From the NCBI RefSeq assembly GCF_016808335.1, contig NC_053138.1:11835900-11899899 (forward strand): DNA of 64,000 bases, in the 5' to 3' direction. The position numbers and the translations under genes were made by a program. Within the stretch, counting starts at the first letter, position 1. The number at the start of each line of letters is the position of its first letter. The stretch comes from Panicum virgatum. Lineage: Eukaryota > Streptophyta > Magnoliopsida > Poales > Poaceae. This document shows, piece by piece, positions 22,874 to 34,846 of this stretch. The notes under the pieces are model-generated. The model saw nothing but the letters and a program-made list of their open reading frames with translations. It made no database searches and was not told where the DNA came from.

Positions 22874-23150
22874 GGGCAGTCCCAATACAAACTCCACTCG
22901 TAGAGTCTAAGTCTCAAAGACTCTATCACAAGAAACTATACTTCCCAATGCAAAATGTGTTACTTTAGTTTATATGGCCTACTTGTCTCTCTCACATTTA
23001 TTCTTGATTTGTGTGAAGACTTGGAGTCTAGATAAGACTTGGAGTCTTGGTTTCTCTCCCTCTCTCTTCAATAAATATACTGTCACATCAGCAAAACATA
23101 ATAAATAGGAGGCTTAGACTCTACGAGTGGAGTCTGCATTGGGACTGCCC
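22874..23150. mobile_element. Tourist-type MITE with about 45-bp inverted repeats
   Basis: The left end is GGGCAGTCCCAATACAAACT; the right end reverse-complemented is GGGCAGTCCCAATGCAGACT. The match continues through CCACTCGTAGAGTCTAAG. TAA target duplications lie at 22871-22873 and 23151-23153. The high end-to-end identity suggests fairly recent activity. Confidence 0.9.
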
Positions 23151-23199
23151 TAAGATGGCGCAGCAACGCTAAGGGATTTCCAGTGCTCTTCAAATTCTC

Positions 23200-23693
23200 T
23201 GCAAACTAAATGCTCACTCTAAATTTCTTTCCCGGTCTAGCATCTGAGCATCTCCATTGCAGATTCCAGAAGCAGAGAAGACCCCTCGACCCTCACCATA
23301 CTCTTCTTCTTGCTCGCGCACGGGACCGCCTTCCTGTGTCCGCCCTCGCCGCCGGCCGCCCTGTGTCCTGCACACGCACACGCGCGCACCACTCCGCCGC
23401 CTCGCCGCTCGAGCCCGCGCGGCGACACACACAGCACCCGGGGCCCCTCCACGTGACTGCGCGCCTGCCCGAGCCGTCACTTCACCCTGGTCCGCCGCGA
23501 ATCGCGCCGCCGCCGCGTCGCGACACCAAACGCCATTAATGGCGCCCGCGCCGCTCGCCGGCCGCCACCACCGCCTCACTCCCTCTCCACCGCCTCTCCT
23601 GGCCTATAAGTAGCACCCCCGCGCAGCTCACCTCCCCCACGAGCTCCACCGCCACCACTAGCCCCTTCCCCGGCCTTGCAACGCCGCCGCCGC
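23200..23693. other. GC-rich promoter-like segment, no intact gene
   Basis: GC-rich with open frames on both strands and no recognisable domain. CCTATAAGTAG near 23600 looks like a plant TATA box followed by a C-rich leader; the leader is then interrupted by the LTR-like element. It may be the 5' part of a disrupted gene. Confidence 0.35.
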
Positions 23694-23698
23694 AAGCG

Positions 23699-25576
23699 TC
23701 TAAAATTACACCTTTCTAGTATGCCCCAAATATTTTCTAAAATTATAACCAAGCCCTTTCCATCTCATAAATAATTACAAACAAGTCCATGACCCCTTGT
23801 TTAACCCATAAACCTCTCTGTAACCTATCATTTTATGCGCCAAACAATCTCCGATCGACCTGAAACTTTACCACGCCATTCCTATTATAGTTTTGACCAT
23901 GTCATTAGGAAACCATCCAGAGATATTACTCCTATCTTTATATCGTAATTGTTTCCGATTCGAGCTCAATGATAAAATATTTATTTCTTTTCTTGATTAT
24001 GTGTTTGTTTGTACGCGTCGTAGATCACGGGGTGAACAAGTGAGAGCCCATCGACGAGCAGTACTGCGAGCAAGCGAACGAGGACCAGTTCTGCGACCCC
24101 GGGCCCGAAGGACAGTACTTCGATCAGGACCTCCTGGAAGGCTTTGAAGACAGCAAGTTCAATCCCGCCCTTTGATGCATTTTTTTGTGGTAGTTTTTAT
24201 AAACACAACCTATTGGCCTGTTTTATAAAATTGCATATGTTTTGACTGCTGAAAATATGGTTGGATAGCCAACCCTTGATTTGTTATAACCATTCTTTGA
24301 CCACCTAGATTAATGTCTAAATGTGATTTGTTTGGATGTTAATCGCCGCTAGAGCGCTTAGGACCTTAAACACGATACAACTAGTTTTATAAAAAGAAAA
24401 TGTGTGAGTGTGTGGGAAGAGAAAAATGGGAAATTTTCGAAAGATAAGTTTAGACAGGATGGATGACACTTCTATGTGGTTTGCCAAAGGGTGTGCTCGT
24501 GCCTGTGTGGTTGAGCAAGTAAGGGAGATATCCATCTTGTCACAATTAAGGACCGAGTTGGTGTGTCATCTCACCTAACTCCACTATCATTCAAATTACT
24601 CGACCGTTGTATGGGCAATGGCTTAGCATAAACCCCACTAGTTAGTCTGATAGCCATCAAGAGAGCTGAGAGCAACGGGTGATCAAGGAGAAGGGATTAG
24701 CTCTGTGTGACTTATGCCCCGGTTACAACCTCTGTGATAGGTCAATGACCCCTTGGTGGATCCCGTGATGGCTAGTCAGGTCTAGCTAAGGTGGGTAATG
24801 ATTTTGTTGGGATCTGCAACGACACTACGGTGATCGAGCTGTGGTACCCCGCTTGTGGGTAAAGTTGACCACCTCTACAGAGTTAAAATCTATTCGAATA
24901 GCCGTGCCCATGGTACTGGGCGAGTTACGGTGTGGTCACATAACTAATGTTTATTTTGGGATGGGTTGGCGTGAGTTGTTTTGGGAATGTGTCCGGCAGT
25001 TGTGTCGTGTGCTACGGCGGATGAGGAGTCCGGTAGCAGCTTAAAATTTTGGTCCTGTGTGGGCCAACATTATGTGTTATTTGGTACAAAGAAAACTTGC
25101 TTTGAAAATCCTTTCAATCAAACGAACCCTTGCATAAAAATCAGCTTTCCGCAAATTAAACCCTAGCCTTATCCTTGATTTATATTGTGCATTATATTCT
25201 ATTTATACCCCTCCGTGGGTGTGGTTGGACTTGCTGAGTACATTTTTACTCACCCCATTTTTAATTTTTACAGAGGAAGATCCAGACTTCGTTCCCGAAG
25301 ACGTCGAGTAGAGGTTCCGTCCTGCACCCAACCTTGCCTGTGGATAGGGTTACCCGCAGGAAGTTCCGTATGGTGCAAGACTCTGATGACCCCCTTTTCG
25401 TAGTTAATATCGTTGTGTGGGTGTTAGTTGTTATCGTCGCGATAGTGGCGCTTCACTGCCCACTTCCGCGTAGAGTTGTACGGTGATGTACCATCTGATG
25501 TAATAAAAGTGTTATCAGTCTCCTGGGACTGATATTGTATCACTTTTAAGTCTTCTCTCATAAGGGGACACTTCAG
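23699..25576 (+). mobile_element. solo-LTR-like element, 1.9 kb
   Basis: AAGCG is present on both sides (23694-23698 and 25577-25581), a candidate 5-bp target duplication. The interior looks like a grass LTR: a short acidic open stretch (EDQFCDPGPEGQYFDQ, near 24070-24130), a later acidic stretch (EEDPDFVPEDVE, near 25275-25310), then GTAATAAAAGTGTTATCAGT and a T-rich end. The termini are TC...AG rather than TG...CA, so the boundary or the class may be slightly wrong. No gag, pol or priming site was found. Confidence 0.55.
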
Positions 25577-25581
25577 AAGCG

Positions 25582-25961
25582 ATCGCTACCGCTATGGTTT
25601 CGTGATTTAGTTTAGAAATTAGTTGTATTCATCATTTATGTACTCAATGTTTAGAAATTAATGTTGGTACATCTGTTGGGCTAATTGTGATATTAATCTA
25701 TTTGACCTAATAGTAATATAATTATGTAGTCAAGATTGTCAAAAAATTATAAGAATTATTGAATTCTGCTCGTATTTAGCAAATAAATGAGATATCATCA
25801 GCCTCAAGAGTATTTCAGACTTTATACCATTCAGTTCAGAGAATCAGCTCAAAATATTCAGGATTGACAAACACTCAATTTATTCAGACAGCCGATTCTT
25901 CGCACTGACCGTTGGTTTATCTCAGAAGCCCAGGAAAGCGGAATCAAACAGGCCCTCGGCC
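25582..25961. other. promoter region of the plastid TPR gene
   Basis: AT-rich sequence between the LTR-like element and the start codon at 25962. No clear core element was picked out. Confidence 0.35.
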
Positions 25962-28121
25962 ATGGCGAGGAACTTCATCTTCCCCACCACAATCCCCACA
26001 GCCTCTGCCTCCAGCCTCCCCATCCGCCGCCATCCCGCTGCCGGCCCCTCCCTGCCCTCCCCCCTCAAGCCCAACCGCTTCCGAATTCCACCCAAACCCC
26101 CACGCTCCTCCAGAGTCCCCTCAGTCTCCCCCTCCCTCAAGAGCCCGACAGTCCGCGTCATCTCGTCCGTCTCCTCAACCTTGAGGACCCTCCTATTCCT
26201 GCTCGCCGCAGGCCTCCTCTCCCTCTCCGGCGTCCGCCCGCTCCCCGCCCTCGCCTCCGCTCCCCCGCCAACTCTGCAGCCACAGGAAATCGAAGACGCG
26301 CAGCAAGAATCCGAAGAAGGGAAGCAGGAGGTCGAGAAAGCAGAGGTAAAAGAGAAAGAGGGGGCAGCACGAGGATGAGGACGACGATGAGATGCGTATG
26401 TATTCGGCGATTCTGAGCCGCAGCCCGGGCGATGTGGACGCGCTCAAGTGCGCGCTGTACGCCAAGATGAGGCGGGCGGACTGGACCGGCGCGCTCCGGT
26501 ACGCACGGCGGCTGCGTGACGCCGAGCCCGGCGAGGTGGAGTGGCGGCTGGTGGTGGCGCAGCTGCACGAGCTCACTGGGAATCTCGCCGAGGCCGAGCG
26601 CCAGTACAGGGAGGTCCTAGCAGAGGAGCCGCTTCTCGTCCGTGCTCTCCATGTGGGTAACATAACCTCCTTCTGATCTGAAGTATCCACTACCTGCAAT
26701 TGTTCTTGTTGACACGGTTACATTTGTCACATTATGATATCAGATTATGCTATGATTATTGGTTTCTGCTTGTGCTTGCCTTGGCACTGATCAAAGATCA
26801 TACATGCTAAGACATTGAGAATTCAAATTGGTACTTATTGTATAGTAATTGCAGTAGGTGCTTAGTGGTGATGGAACAAAAAGGCGTGACACAATCCATT
26901 AACATCATGGCAGTTTACTGCAGCTATTTCTAACCTATGCTAGTGTTGTCCAGAGAATCCACATAATGTTATCTTAATGCTTGAAATTCTCAGAATGGAA
27001 CAGAAATACATTTGGCTACACACTTGGTAACCAGTTCACGAGCTAGCAAGTTCAAATGCAACAGGAATTGGAGGGTTGTGGCGCAGCTCATGAGCCCTTC
27101 CCATAAGGTGTTTTGTGACGAATATTGTATAGGTTTCATTAACTGTCAAATTTTCATTTTAAGATGGTAGGAAGTACTAACTATGTATGAGGCTTTCTCA
27201 ATATTTATTGTAGGGGTTATATAACTTGATTAGTCAAGTGTTGTAAATTTAACTGGTTGATTTGAAAAAAGAACTATTATCGACCGTTGTGAATTTCACT
27301 GGATAAAATGCAGCTATAAAAAAGAACTGATTTTGTGAGGAATGAAGCAGATCAAGTTCTCTACTTCTTGATCTGTCTACTCAGCATTTTGTGCTGAGGC
27401 ATGTGCAGCAGATTCTGAACCCAATTCTAGTCCTTAAGACATTCTTAAAACACGCTCTTTCTTATAGCCCCATTCATATGATATTTCTAAGTAGTTGGTA
27501 TTTCCTCATGATCTGGTAACACCTCACTTGCAGGGATTCGCACTGTGTATGCATAAGAAACTCGAAGGCCCTACTGTTTTTGAAATACTTGAGAATGCTT
27601 TGCAAGTTGCAATTTCTGACAAAAGGGTCCCTGAAGAGCGCAACATAAAGCTTTTGATTGCACAGATGCATGTTGTCATGGTAACAAATACTTCAAATGA
27701 CACGGAGTTCTGAATCCGTGGCAGTTTGTTGTTGTCTAAATGAAAGTTTTGATGGCACGCAGGGTCAGTTCGAAGTCGCATCTGAGAAACTACAAAATCT
27801 TATAGATGAGGATCCTCGAGATTTCCGGCCTCACCTTTGCCAGGTACTCTTTTATCTTCTGCAGATTGCGATTTGTCCCGATTCTTGAAAGTATCTTTGT
27901 TTCGTTCTGACTCTGTATTTTACTTTGTCTTGCAGGGCATTGTGTATGCACTTTTAGACAGGAAAGAAGACGCAGATAAACAATTTGATATATACAGAAG
28001 CCTCGTGCCAGATGAATTCCCAGATAAGAGTTTTATTAATGATGTTATACTGGCAGCTAAAATGGAGTCAGATGATCAGATACAAAAGGAATTTGGATCA
28101 GAATTTTTATCAAAGAAATGA
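25962..28121 (+). CDS. SG1: plastid TPR protein, SLOW GREEN 1-like, with apparent frameshift
   Basis: Exons: 25962-26652, 27534-27680, 27763-27843 and 27936-28121, all GT-AG. The N-terminus is Ser/Pro/Arg-rich with few acids (plastid transit peptide), then a hydrophobic stretch LLFLLAAGLLSLSG near residues 78-91, an acidic linker, and TPR-like helices: MYSAILSRSPGDVDALKCAL, WRLVVAQLHELTGNLAEAER, EKLQNLIDEDPRDFRPHLCQ and IVYALLDRKEDADKQFDIYR. SLOW GREEN 1 is a chloroplast TPR protein needed for early plastid development; the assignment rests on remembered similarity. The transit-peptide frame and the TPR frame differ by +1: one G of the five at 26360-26364 must be removed to read EDEDDDEMRMYSAIL in frame. 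As written, exon 1 ends early at TGA near 26376. Confidence 0.8.
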
Positions 28122-29541
28122 TCCATTAGGATTTTCATAGCTGAACGTCTCGATGGTTCTGGTAGAGGTAGATACGTTGCAGATGAAATCTAGTAAAGGC
28201 CTAAAGGGAAGTGAGTGGGAGGTACTTCTCCTAGCAGTATTTTTCTTTGCTCCTTCTCCGCCCTGCTGTCACTCCGCACTAGAAATTTAGAATATAATGA
28301 TGAGAGATGAAGTATTTATGTCCACCACAGAAAAATCTGCTTGAAAGTTCATACTGAAAGAAGTGTACATTGTTTTATTTCGAAAAAAGAAGTGTACATT
28401 GTGAGTTTACTGAGTTGTGAAATGATATATACAAGTTTACATTCTGAAAGAAGTTGTAAACTCTATCACAGTAAAGTATTACCTCCCCTCTTTTGCACAA
28501 GCATATCCTTGTCTTAACTAACATGTATTCATGTTGAGTTCCATTCATACAACTTCCATAAGTGAGTGATGACACTTGTAAACGAATACTTTCTGTGTTC
28601 CAAACACCTTGCCTTCTAAAAGTTCCACTAGTTTTCCAGTCCTCTTGCACATGCGATTCTATCCTATTCCTACACCTCCTTATCGTTGTGCTCTTCAATT
28701 GCTTTTCAAATGAGTATGATACTTGCAAAGGAATCTTCAAAAATCTCTGAATTTCTAGTGTGGAGAGTGAGAGAAACACTCGAGTGTGATTTAGCAATTC
28801 CAAAAGCAAAACTCTACCGTGAGTAACCCACCGTTGTTGGTTTACTGTCCACGGTCTTGTACAGATATTTCTAGTTTGACATATTCCGATTAATTATTTA
28901 GTATCCTACTAACTAGTATATGCTTATATCATTAATATTTTATTTACTATTATACTTGCACATAATTTATATGATAATGTTCACTGATCATATATAAACT
29001 TTGATAAGAACTATATAAGTGGTCCTAGCTTACTGTTAGTAATGCATAAATTACTTTCAATAAATTCAAATATAAAATATCGTCTAACAAATGCACATCC
29101 ATTAAATTTCCGATTAGGGGACCTTACTAGATTAATCCTTTTTTTGATAGGATTAAATCCTTCCGATACATCTCCCTCTCTCTCTTTCTATCATTTGACA
29201 AAAGACGTCCTATAAAGTCTCCGCCATCCATAAAAAACATGTTCATTTCCCATCACCATTGAAGTGACACGTTCACAAATTCTAAATTCAAACTCTTTTT
29301 TATCAGAAATTCAAACTCTTTTGATCGTGAAAACACGCAAAGTCGGTGTGAAGTGTGAAGTTGTCAGAGTAACCCGCTCCACGTCCAAAAGCCTATATTA
29401 ACGCGCCGCACGCCCCCCTCCCCTCGCCCAAAAACCAAGGCCTTCTCGACCGACGGAGATCAACATACACAACCCGACGAGGCGACGCCCGGGCGAGGTC
29501 GCGCGAGCGCGACAGGAGACAGTTCGGCAGCGGCGAGCGAG
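28122..29541. other. 3' flank of SG1-like gene and SSRP1 copy 1 promoter
   Basis: 28122-28500 is likely 3' UTR. 28850-29340 is AT-rich without a gene. The sequence becomes GC-rich before the SSRP1 start. Confidence 0.4.
29391..29410 (+). promoter_or_regulatory. shared core promoter of SSRP1 copy 1
   Basis: GCCTATATTAACGCGCCGC is identical to the segment at 36151-36169 before copy 2. TATATTA is a reasonable TATA box about 150 bases before the start codon. Its conservation shows the duplication included the promoter. Confidence 0.6.
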
Positions 29542-32500
29542 ATGACGGACGGCCACCACTTCAACATCTCCTCCCTCGGCGGCCGCGGCGGCTTCGTGAG
29601 TCCCCCCTATCGCCTCTCTGCCTCTCCCATCTCATCTCGAGTTCGCTTCGCACGTGCTTTTCGGCGAGTCCACTAGTCGAGGGATTGTTTCTCTAGGGTT
29701 ACGGCTTGGTGCGTTCGGTTGCGCGGCGATCGGGCTGAGCGGCCGGGTTATTTTGTTGGTGCTTTGCGCATTCGTGCGGCGTTTGATTTCCCAGGGCATC
29801 ACGCCACGCGTTATGGGTTTCCTCCGGGGGCACGAGTACTACTGCAATGAGGAAATTTTGCGACCTTCGAGGTTGTTTGATGAATGTAAGCTAATAATTT
29901 TGCTAAAGGCGAAACGGTTTTTTTTTTGTCCTTTGTCTGTTTTGCGCAATGCGTTGTGCTTTGCATGGAGCACCGACTGGAACAATCTGGAACAGTTTTC
30001 GATCATCGTTAAATGCAATATAGTTGAAATTATCAGATACCAAGATCCTTGTCGTTTTCGCTATTGCTTGGCTGTCTGGTTAATCGCGCACTTGGGAACA
30101 GAAACGTTAGCTCAAACTTGGAACACGGGATTTTTTGAGGAATTTTACAATAACAAAATTCTGATGAGAAAAGTTCCAATATAGGCCTTTTCTGAACAAT
30201 GAAATGGGTTCATTGTTCCTATGATATCACGATGGAACCATGAGGCCTAACATAATGCCAATTGTTTTTAGTCTGTTTCCAAGACTCATTTAGAATGAGG
30301 AGGTACTAGCTTGTGATTATTGGGCTACCACTGCACAATTTTGTAAGATCACAATCCATGGCCTCCCTCATTGACAAATTTTTTTAATTGTCTCTTTTCC
30401 GCTGATTTTTGTACCTGTTTAAGGATCATTCATCTTATCATGGCCTTTTGCATTGATTATCATACTAAGTATGATGTAAGACCTTGGTCAGCCAACCAAT
30501 TCCATTTTTATAGCACGAAAGGGAATTGATCCAAAGATATTTACTCTCCATGATTTTTTACAATCTTGTATATCCCTTTGTGGTCTTCAATTTCTTTTGT
30601 ATTGTTATGGCTTGTGGTTCTGTAGAACCCTGGACAGTTTAAACTTTGTTCAGGATGACTTGCATGGAAGAAGCAAGGTGGAGAAAAGATTATCGAGGTT
30701 GATAAAGCTGATATCACTTCAGTAGCATGGATGAGGATCCCAAAATCTTATCAGCTTAATGTTGGGACGAAGGAAGGCCTATTTTATAGGTTCCTTGGCT
30801 TTCGTCAACAGGTGATATTCCCTTGGTCCCTCCATTATTTTTATCTGAAAAAAACTCGAGCAGAGGGGTATGACAACCCCACCGTATTTCACTAAGAGGA
30901 AGTTGCTTCAGCTTCCCAGCCGAGAAAACCTCCCGAACACTGGCTTCTCTAGCCAGTGAGAGGGATTTTTTTAACCTCAGCCTGAATTTCGCTCCCACTG
31001 GGAGTCGAACCCAGGTTCTAAGGAGTGCTACTTGAGCCATCTAACTAAGTCAGCTAGAGGCTCTTTTGCGTATTTTTATTTGAAGGAAATTAGGTATTTG
31101 TATTTGTATTTATATTTATATCATCTATGTCTAATTAATAAACATTGAAAAGCAATTTGGCCGCATCAGGACTTCTTAGTCCTTATAAATCTGCCAGTGT
31201 CTATGTTTCTATTTGACAATTGGAAACTTGGAACCATTGGTCATATTGTAACTCGAAAAGTATTTAATTTCCTTTTAGGATGTTAGCATTCTGAGTAACT
31301 TTATACAAAGAGGCACAGGAATCTCACCACAGGAGAAGCAGCTTTCCATTAGTGGGCATAACTGGGGTGGAGTTGAAATCGATGGTCAGCCAAACTTTCT
31401 ATTGCATTTAAATGTTTCCTATACTCTATTGCTTTCTTATAATCTCTGGTTTTATTCCTTTTCTTATTTTCTTTCCATTTCAGGAACTAGGCTTTGCTTT
31501 AATGTTGGTGAGAAGGAAGCATTTGAAGTCTCTCTAGCAGATGTATCGCAGGCTCAGATGCAAGGGAAAACAGATGTTGTTCTCGAGTTCCATGTAGATG
31601 ATACTACTGCAGCTAATGAGGCATGTTTCGCTTCGTCCATTTTTTTTCTTCTGCTTTTGTTTGCATCACTCTTTTCTAGGTGTAAAGGAAGAAGTACATT
31701 ATTTATGTTTATAAGTTTTGATAAAGTATTCCGTAGTTGATGTACTTTACTTTTAATCTTTTCTAGTGTTTCTTGTTTGTTTCAACATCCAAGACTGTGT
31801 AACAAAAAGATTGTGCTTCCATGTTGCTCTTTCAATCTTATTTGGTAGTTCAAACAACAGCAACATGGTTATTAGATCAAGTTTTCAACTCTGTGAATGG
31901 GCCAAATAGCAAATGCATTTATGAGTACTGTTTAAAAATAGTTTTGATTAACAGCGGTTGCAATTCTTATAGTTGATACAGCTAAGCTCAACTCCACCCC
32001 TTGTTTTGACTGCAGAAGGATGTGCTGACGGACTTAAGTTTTCATGTACCAACTTCAAATGCTCAATTTATCGGGGATGAGCATCATACTTCAGCTCAGG
32101 TGAGGTTGCTTGATATGCGCAATATGAAAAACACATGTGCCGGTGTAAATCTGGAATATTCTCTGCTTTTCAGATATTGTGCCAGGAGATTTTGCATAGA
32201 GCTGATGGTGGGAGCCCCTCAGAAGCGGCTGTAGTTACATTTGAAGGAATTGCAATCCTCACACCAAGGTGGAAAAATCATACATGCACAGAGCATCTGT
32301 TTGGTTAAATTTAATGCGTACTTATTGTTTTGTTTTGCTGAAGTAAAAGTTCTCCTTTTCAATTCAGAGGTCGATACAGTGTTGAGCCTCATCAGTCATT
32401 CTTGCGACTCCAAGGACAAGCTAATGATTTCAAAATCCAGTATAGTAGTATTCTTCACCTCTTTGTTTTGCCAAAGGTTACATTATTTTGGTTTTTTTAT

Positions 32501-34846
32501 TTATGTGTTGTGAGCTCCTATTGTATGGCTCATTCTCTTCTCCCTTTATTGTGTCATTGTTGACTCCAATCTAATCGAGTGATTTCTTTTTGTCACATAT
32601 GCAGTCACAAAATCCACATACTTTTGTGGTTATCGCACTTGATCCACCAATTCGAAAAGGACAAACATTGTATCCCCACATTGTTTTTCAGGTGTTGTAT
32701 CACAATCCAATTTTCACACTAAATTTGATAAATTGAACAAAAATTAATTTCCTTGTTGTGTGAACAGTTTGAGACAGAGGCAATGGTAGAAAGGGAGCTG
32801 GCATTGAGTGAGCAAGTTTTGGCTGAAAAGTACAAAGATAGGCTTCAGGGCTCTTACAGGGTGATATATTTACTCACTTTGATAAGTACTATATGCTTGT
32901 ATCAATTGATGTCTACAGTCATCAAATAAAAGATGGATCCTAGATCATCTTGGTTTTACTCAATATCTGACTTGTGGTAACCCTACTAATAGCTCACAGA
33001 ATTAATTGAAAATATTTGTAGGGTCAAATACATGAGGTATTCTCCAACGTCCTTTGTGGCCTATCTGGTCCTAAAGTGACTAGGCCAAGTACATTCCGCA
33101 GTTGCCAACATGGATATGCGGTCAAATCAGCACTTAAAGCTGAAGACGGTTTGCTTTATCCACTTGAAAAGGCTTTCTTCTTTCTGCCAAAACCTCCAAC
33201 ACTCATTCTTTATGAGGAGGTTTGTCTTTAAAAAAATATTAAAAAATGTTGTTGATGGTTGCTCATTAATTTGCTTTTGGTCCGATTAAAGCTGTTATTT
33301 GCTGCAGGTTGAGCATGTATTGTTTGAGCGTCATGGTGCTGGTGGTGTTAATACATCATCCCAGTATTTTGACCTCTTGGTCAAGCTGAAAAATGATCAA
33401 GAACATCTCTTCAGTAACATCCAAAGGATTGAATACCAAAACCTGTTCAGCTTCCTTAGGTATTTACCTTTTTTATTGATTTATTAATGGTCTTGTATGT
33501 TTGTGTAACTGACAAGGGCTTCTTGTTCCTTTTATATTTTTCAAGTGACAAGCATTTGAAAATTCTGAATCTTGGAGATGACCAAAGGAGAAATGGTGGT
33601 GTTACAGCTGTTATAGAGAGCACCGATGATGATTCTGTGGATCCACATCTGGAGCGAATTAAAAATCAAGCTTGTAATGAGGAAAGTGATGAAGAGGTAT
33701 TGCCTCTGTTTAATGGATAATAGGATACTATAGATTACCTTAAGTCAATTGCATGTATATTTTTGTGTAACCTCTCTTCATAACTAGGATGAAGATTTTT
33801 GTGGCAGACAAAGACGATAGTGGGTCTCCTAATGATGATTCTGAAGAGGAAGACTCTGATGCTAGTATGAGCAGAGGTGAAGAGGAGGTGACTAGATTTG
33901 CTCTTACAGTATCCCTTTTTCCGGTTCGAACCAGAATCTCTATAGTAATGCAACATGCTAATGAACTTCTTGATCCAGATTCCAGAATTCTTCCAAGATG
34001 GAAGCTAGTATCTCAAAGCCGCATGTGAAAAAGAAGCTGAATAGTGAGTCTGATGAAGGTTCTCAGAATAAAAAACCAAAGAGAAAGAAAGAGCAGAAGA
34101 GTGGATTCGATGAAGGTTCTCAAAAGAAAAAGGCAAAAAGGAAGAAAGATCCGAATGCCCCTAAAAGAGCCATGGTTCCATTCATGTACTTCTCGAAGGC
34201 TGAGCGAGCTGTAAGTTACTTATAACCCTGAATTTCAGAAAGCCGTAATATCGACATAATTTATTATAAGTTAGGATAACTGCTCCTACCTGATTTTAGA
34301 CTTTTTGGAAAATATTGAAATTTTACTTCCTCTGGCTATACCTCTGCTATTTTTCTATTGTGGACGTATACAAACATGCTAGGTTGCAAGAAACGACATG
34401 AGACATTTGGCCTATAACAAATCAAGCAGACAAAGTAGGTACATACTACAAAGTTAACTGACGCTTTTCCATTGCAGAATATAAAGAACAGCAACCATGA
34501 ACTGACTACCACAGAGATTGCAAAGAAGCTCGGGGAAAGATGGCAAAAGATGACAGGTAACTTCTCCAGTTCAGATATCCGTGTTACATACCCCGGTCAC
34601 TGTGATATCGCCGTGCGCATTATTATACACTCTTCATGATGGTTGTCAATCACCAAGTTTGTTTGCAGAAAGTAGAAAACAATTTTTCTAATAATTTCTG
34701 CTGGTTCCAATTTTGCAGCCGAGGAGAGACAGCCATATGTGGAGCAATCCCGAGCCGACAAGCAACGTTACGAGCAGGAGTCTGCAGCCTACCGTGGTGC
34801 AGCAGCTCAGCAGGGCCCCGGCGACGGGTCGGAAGGATGGTTATAG
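29542..34846 (+). pseudogene. SSRP1: SSRP1 (FACT subunit) tandem copy 1, disabled
   Basis: All 16 coding exons are present: 29542-29595, 30626-30811, 31279-31384, 31484-31620, 32016-32099, 32174-32268, 32368-32476, 32605-32691, 32768-32860, 33022-33219, 33308-33459, 33546-33696, 33788-33887, 33986-34210, 34478-34556, 34719-34846. SSRP1 pairs with SPT16 in FACT, which handles H2A-H2B during transcription and replication. N-terminal and Rtt106-like domains, an acidic region and one C-terminal HMG box ([20 protein letters not shown]) are visible. Two lesions break it. Codon 29 is TGA (30656-30658) where copy 2 has GGA. Exon 13 has one extra T (GATTTTTGTGG, 100 nt versus 99), leading to TAG within about 11 codons, before the HMG box. 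Intron 4 has a GC donor (GAG|GCATG) where copy 2 has GT. A 19-codon internal repeat lengthens exon 14. Confidence 0.9.
30836..31084 (-). mobile_element. tRNA-derived SINE in intron 2 of SSRP1 copy 1
   Basis: On the minus strand the head reads TAGCTGACTTAGTTAGATGG (box-A-like) and then GGTTCGACTCCC (pol III box B), and the element ends in a T run (30850s read as A on plus). Flanking direct repeats TATTTTTATCTGAA (30836-30849) and TATTTTTATTTGAA (31071-31084) differ by one base. The size is about 220 bp. T-run 3' ends are known for grass SINEs. Confidence 0.8.

Noticed and set aside
29654..30184. 176-codon frame downstream of SSRP1 copy 1 exon 1
   Set aside because: It lies inside intron 1 between good splice sites and has no counterpart in copy 2.
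30960..31060. tRNA gene on the minus strand
   Set aside because: Box B and a box-A-like segment are present, but there is no cloverleaf; flanking repeats and T tail show a SINE.
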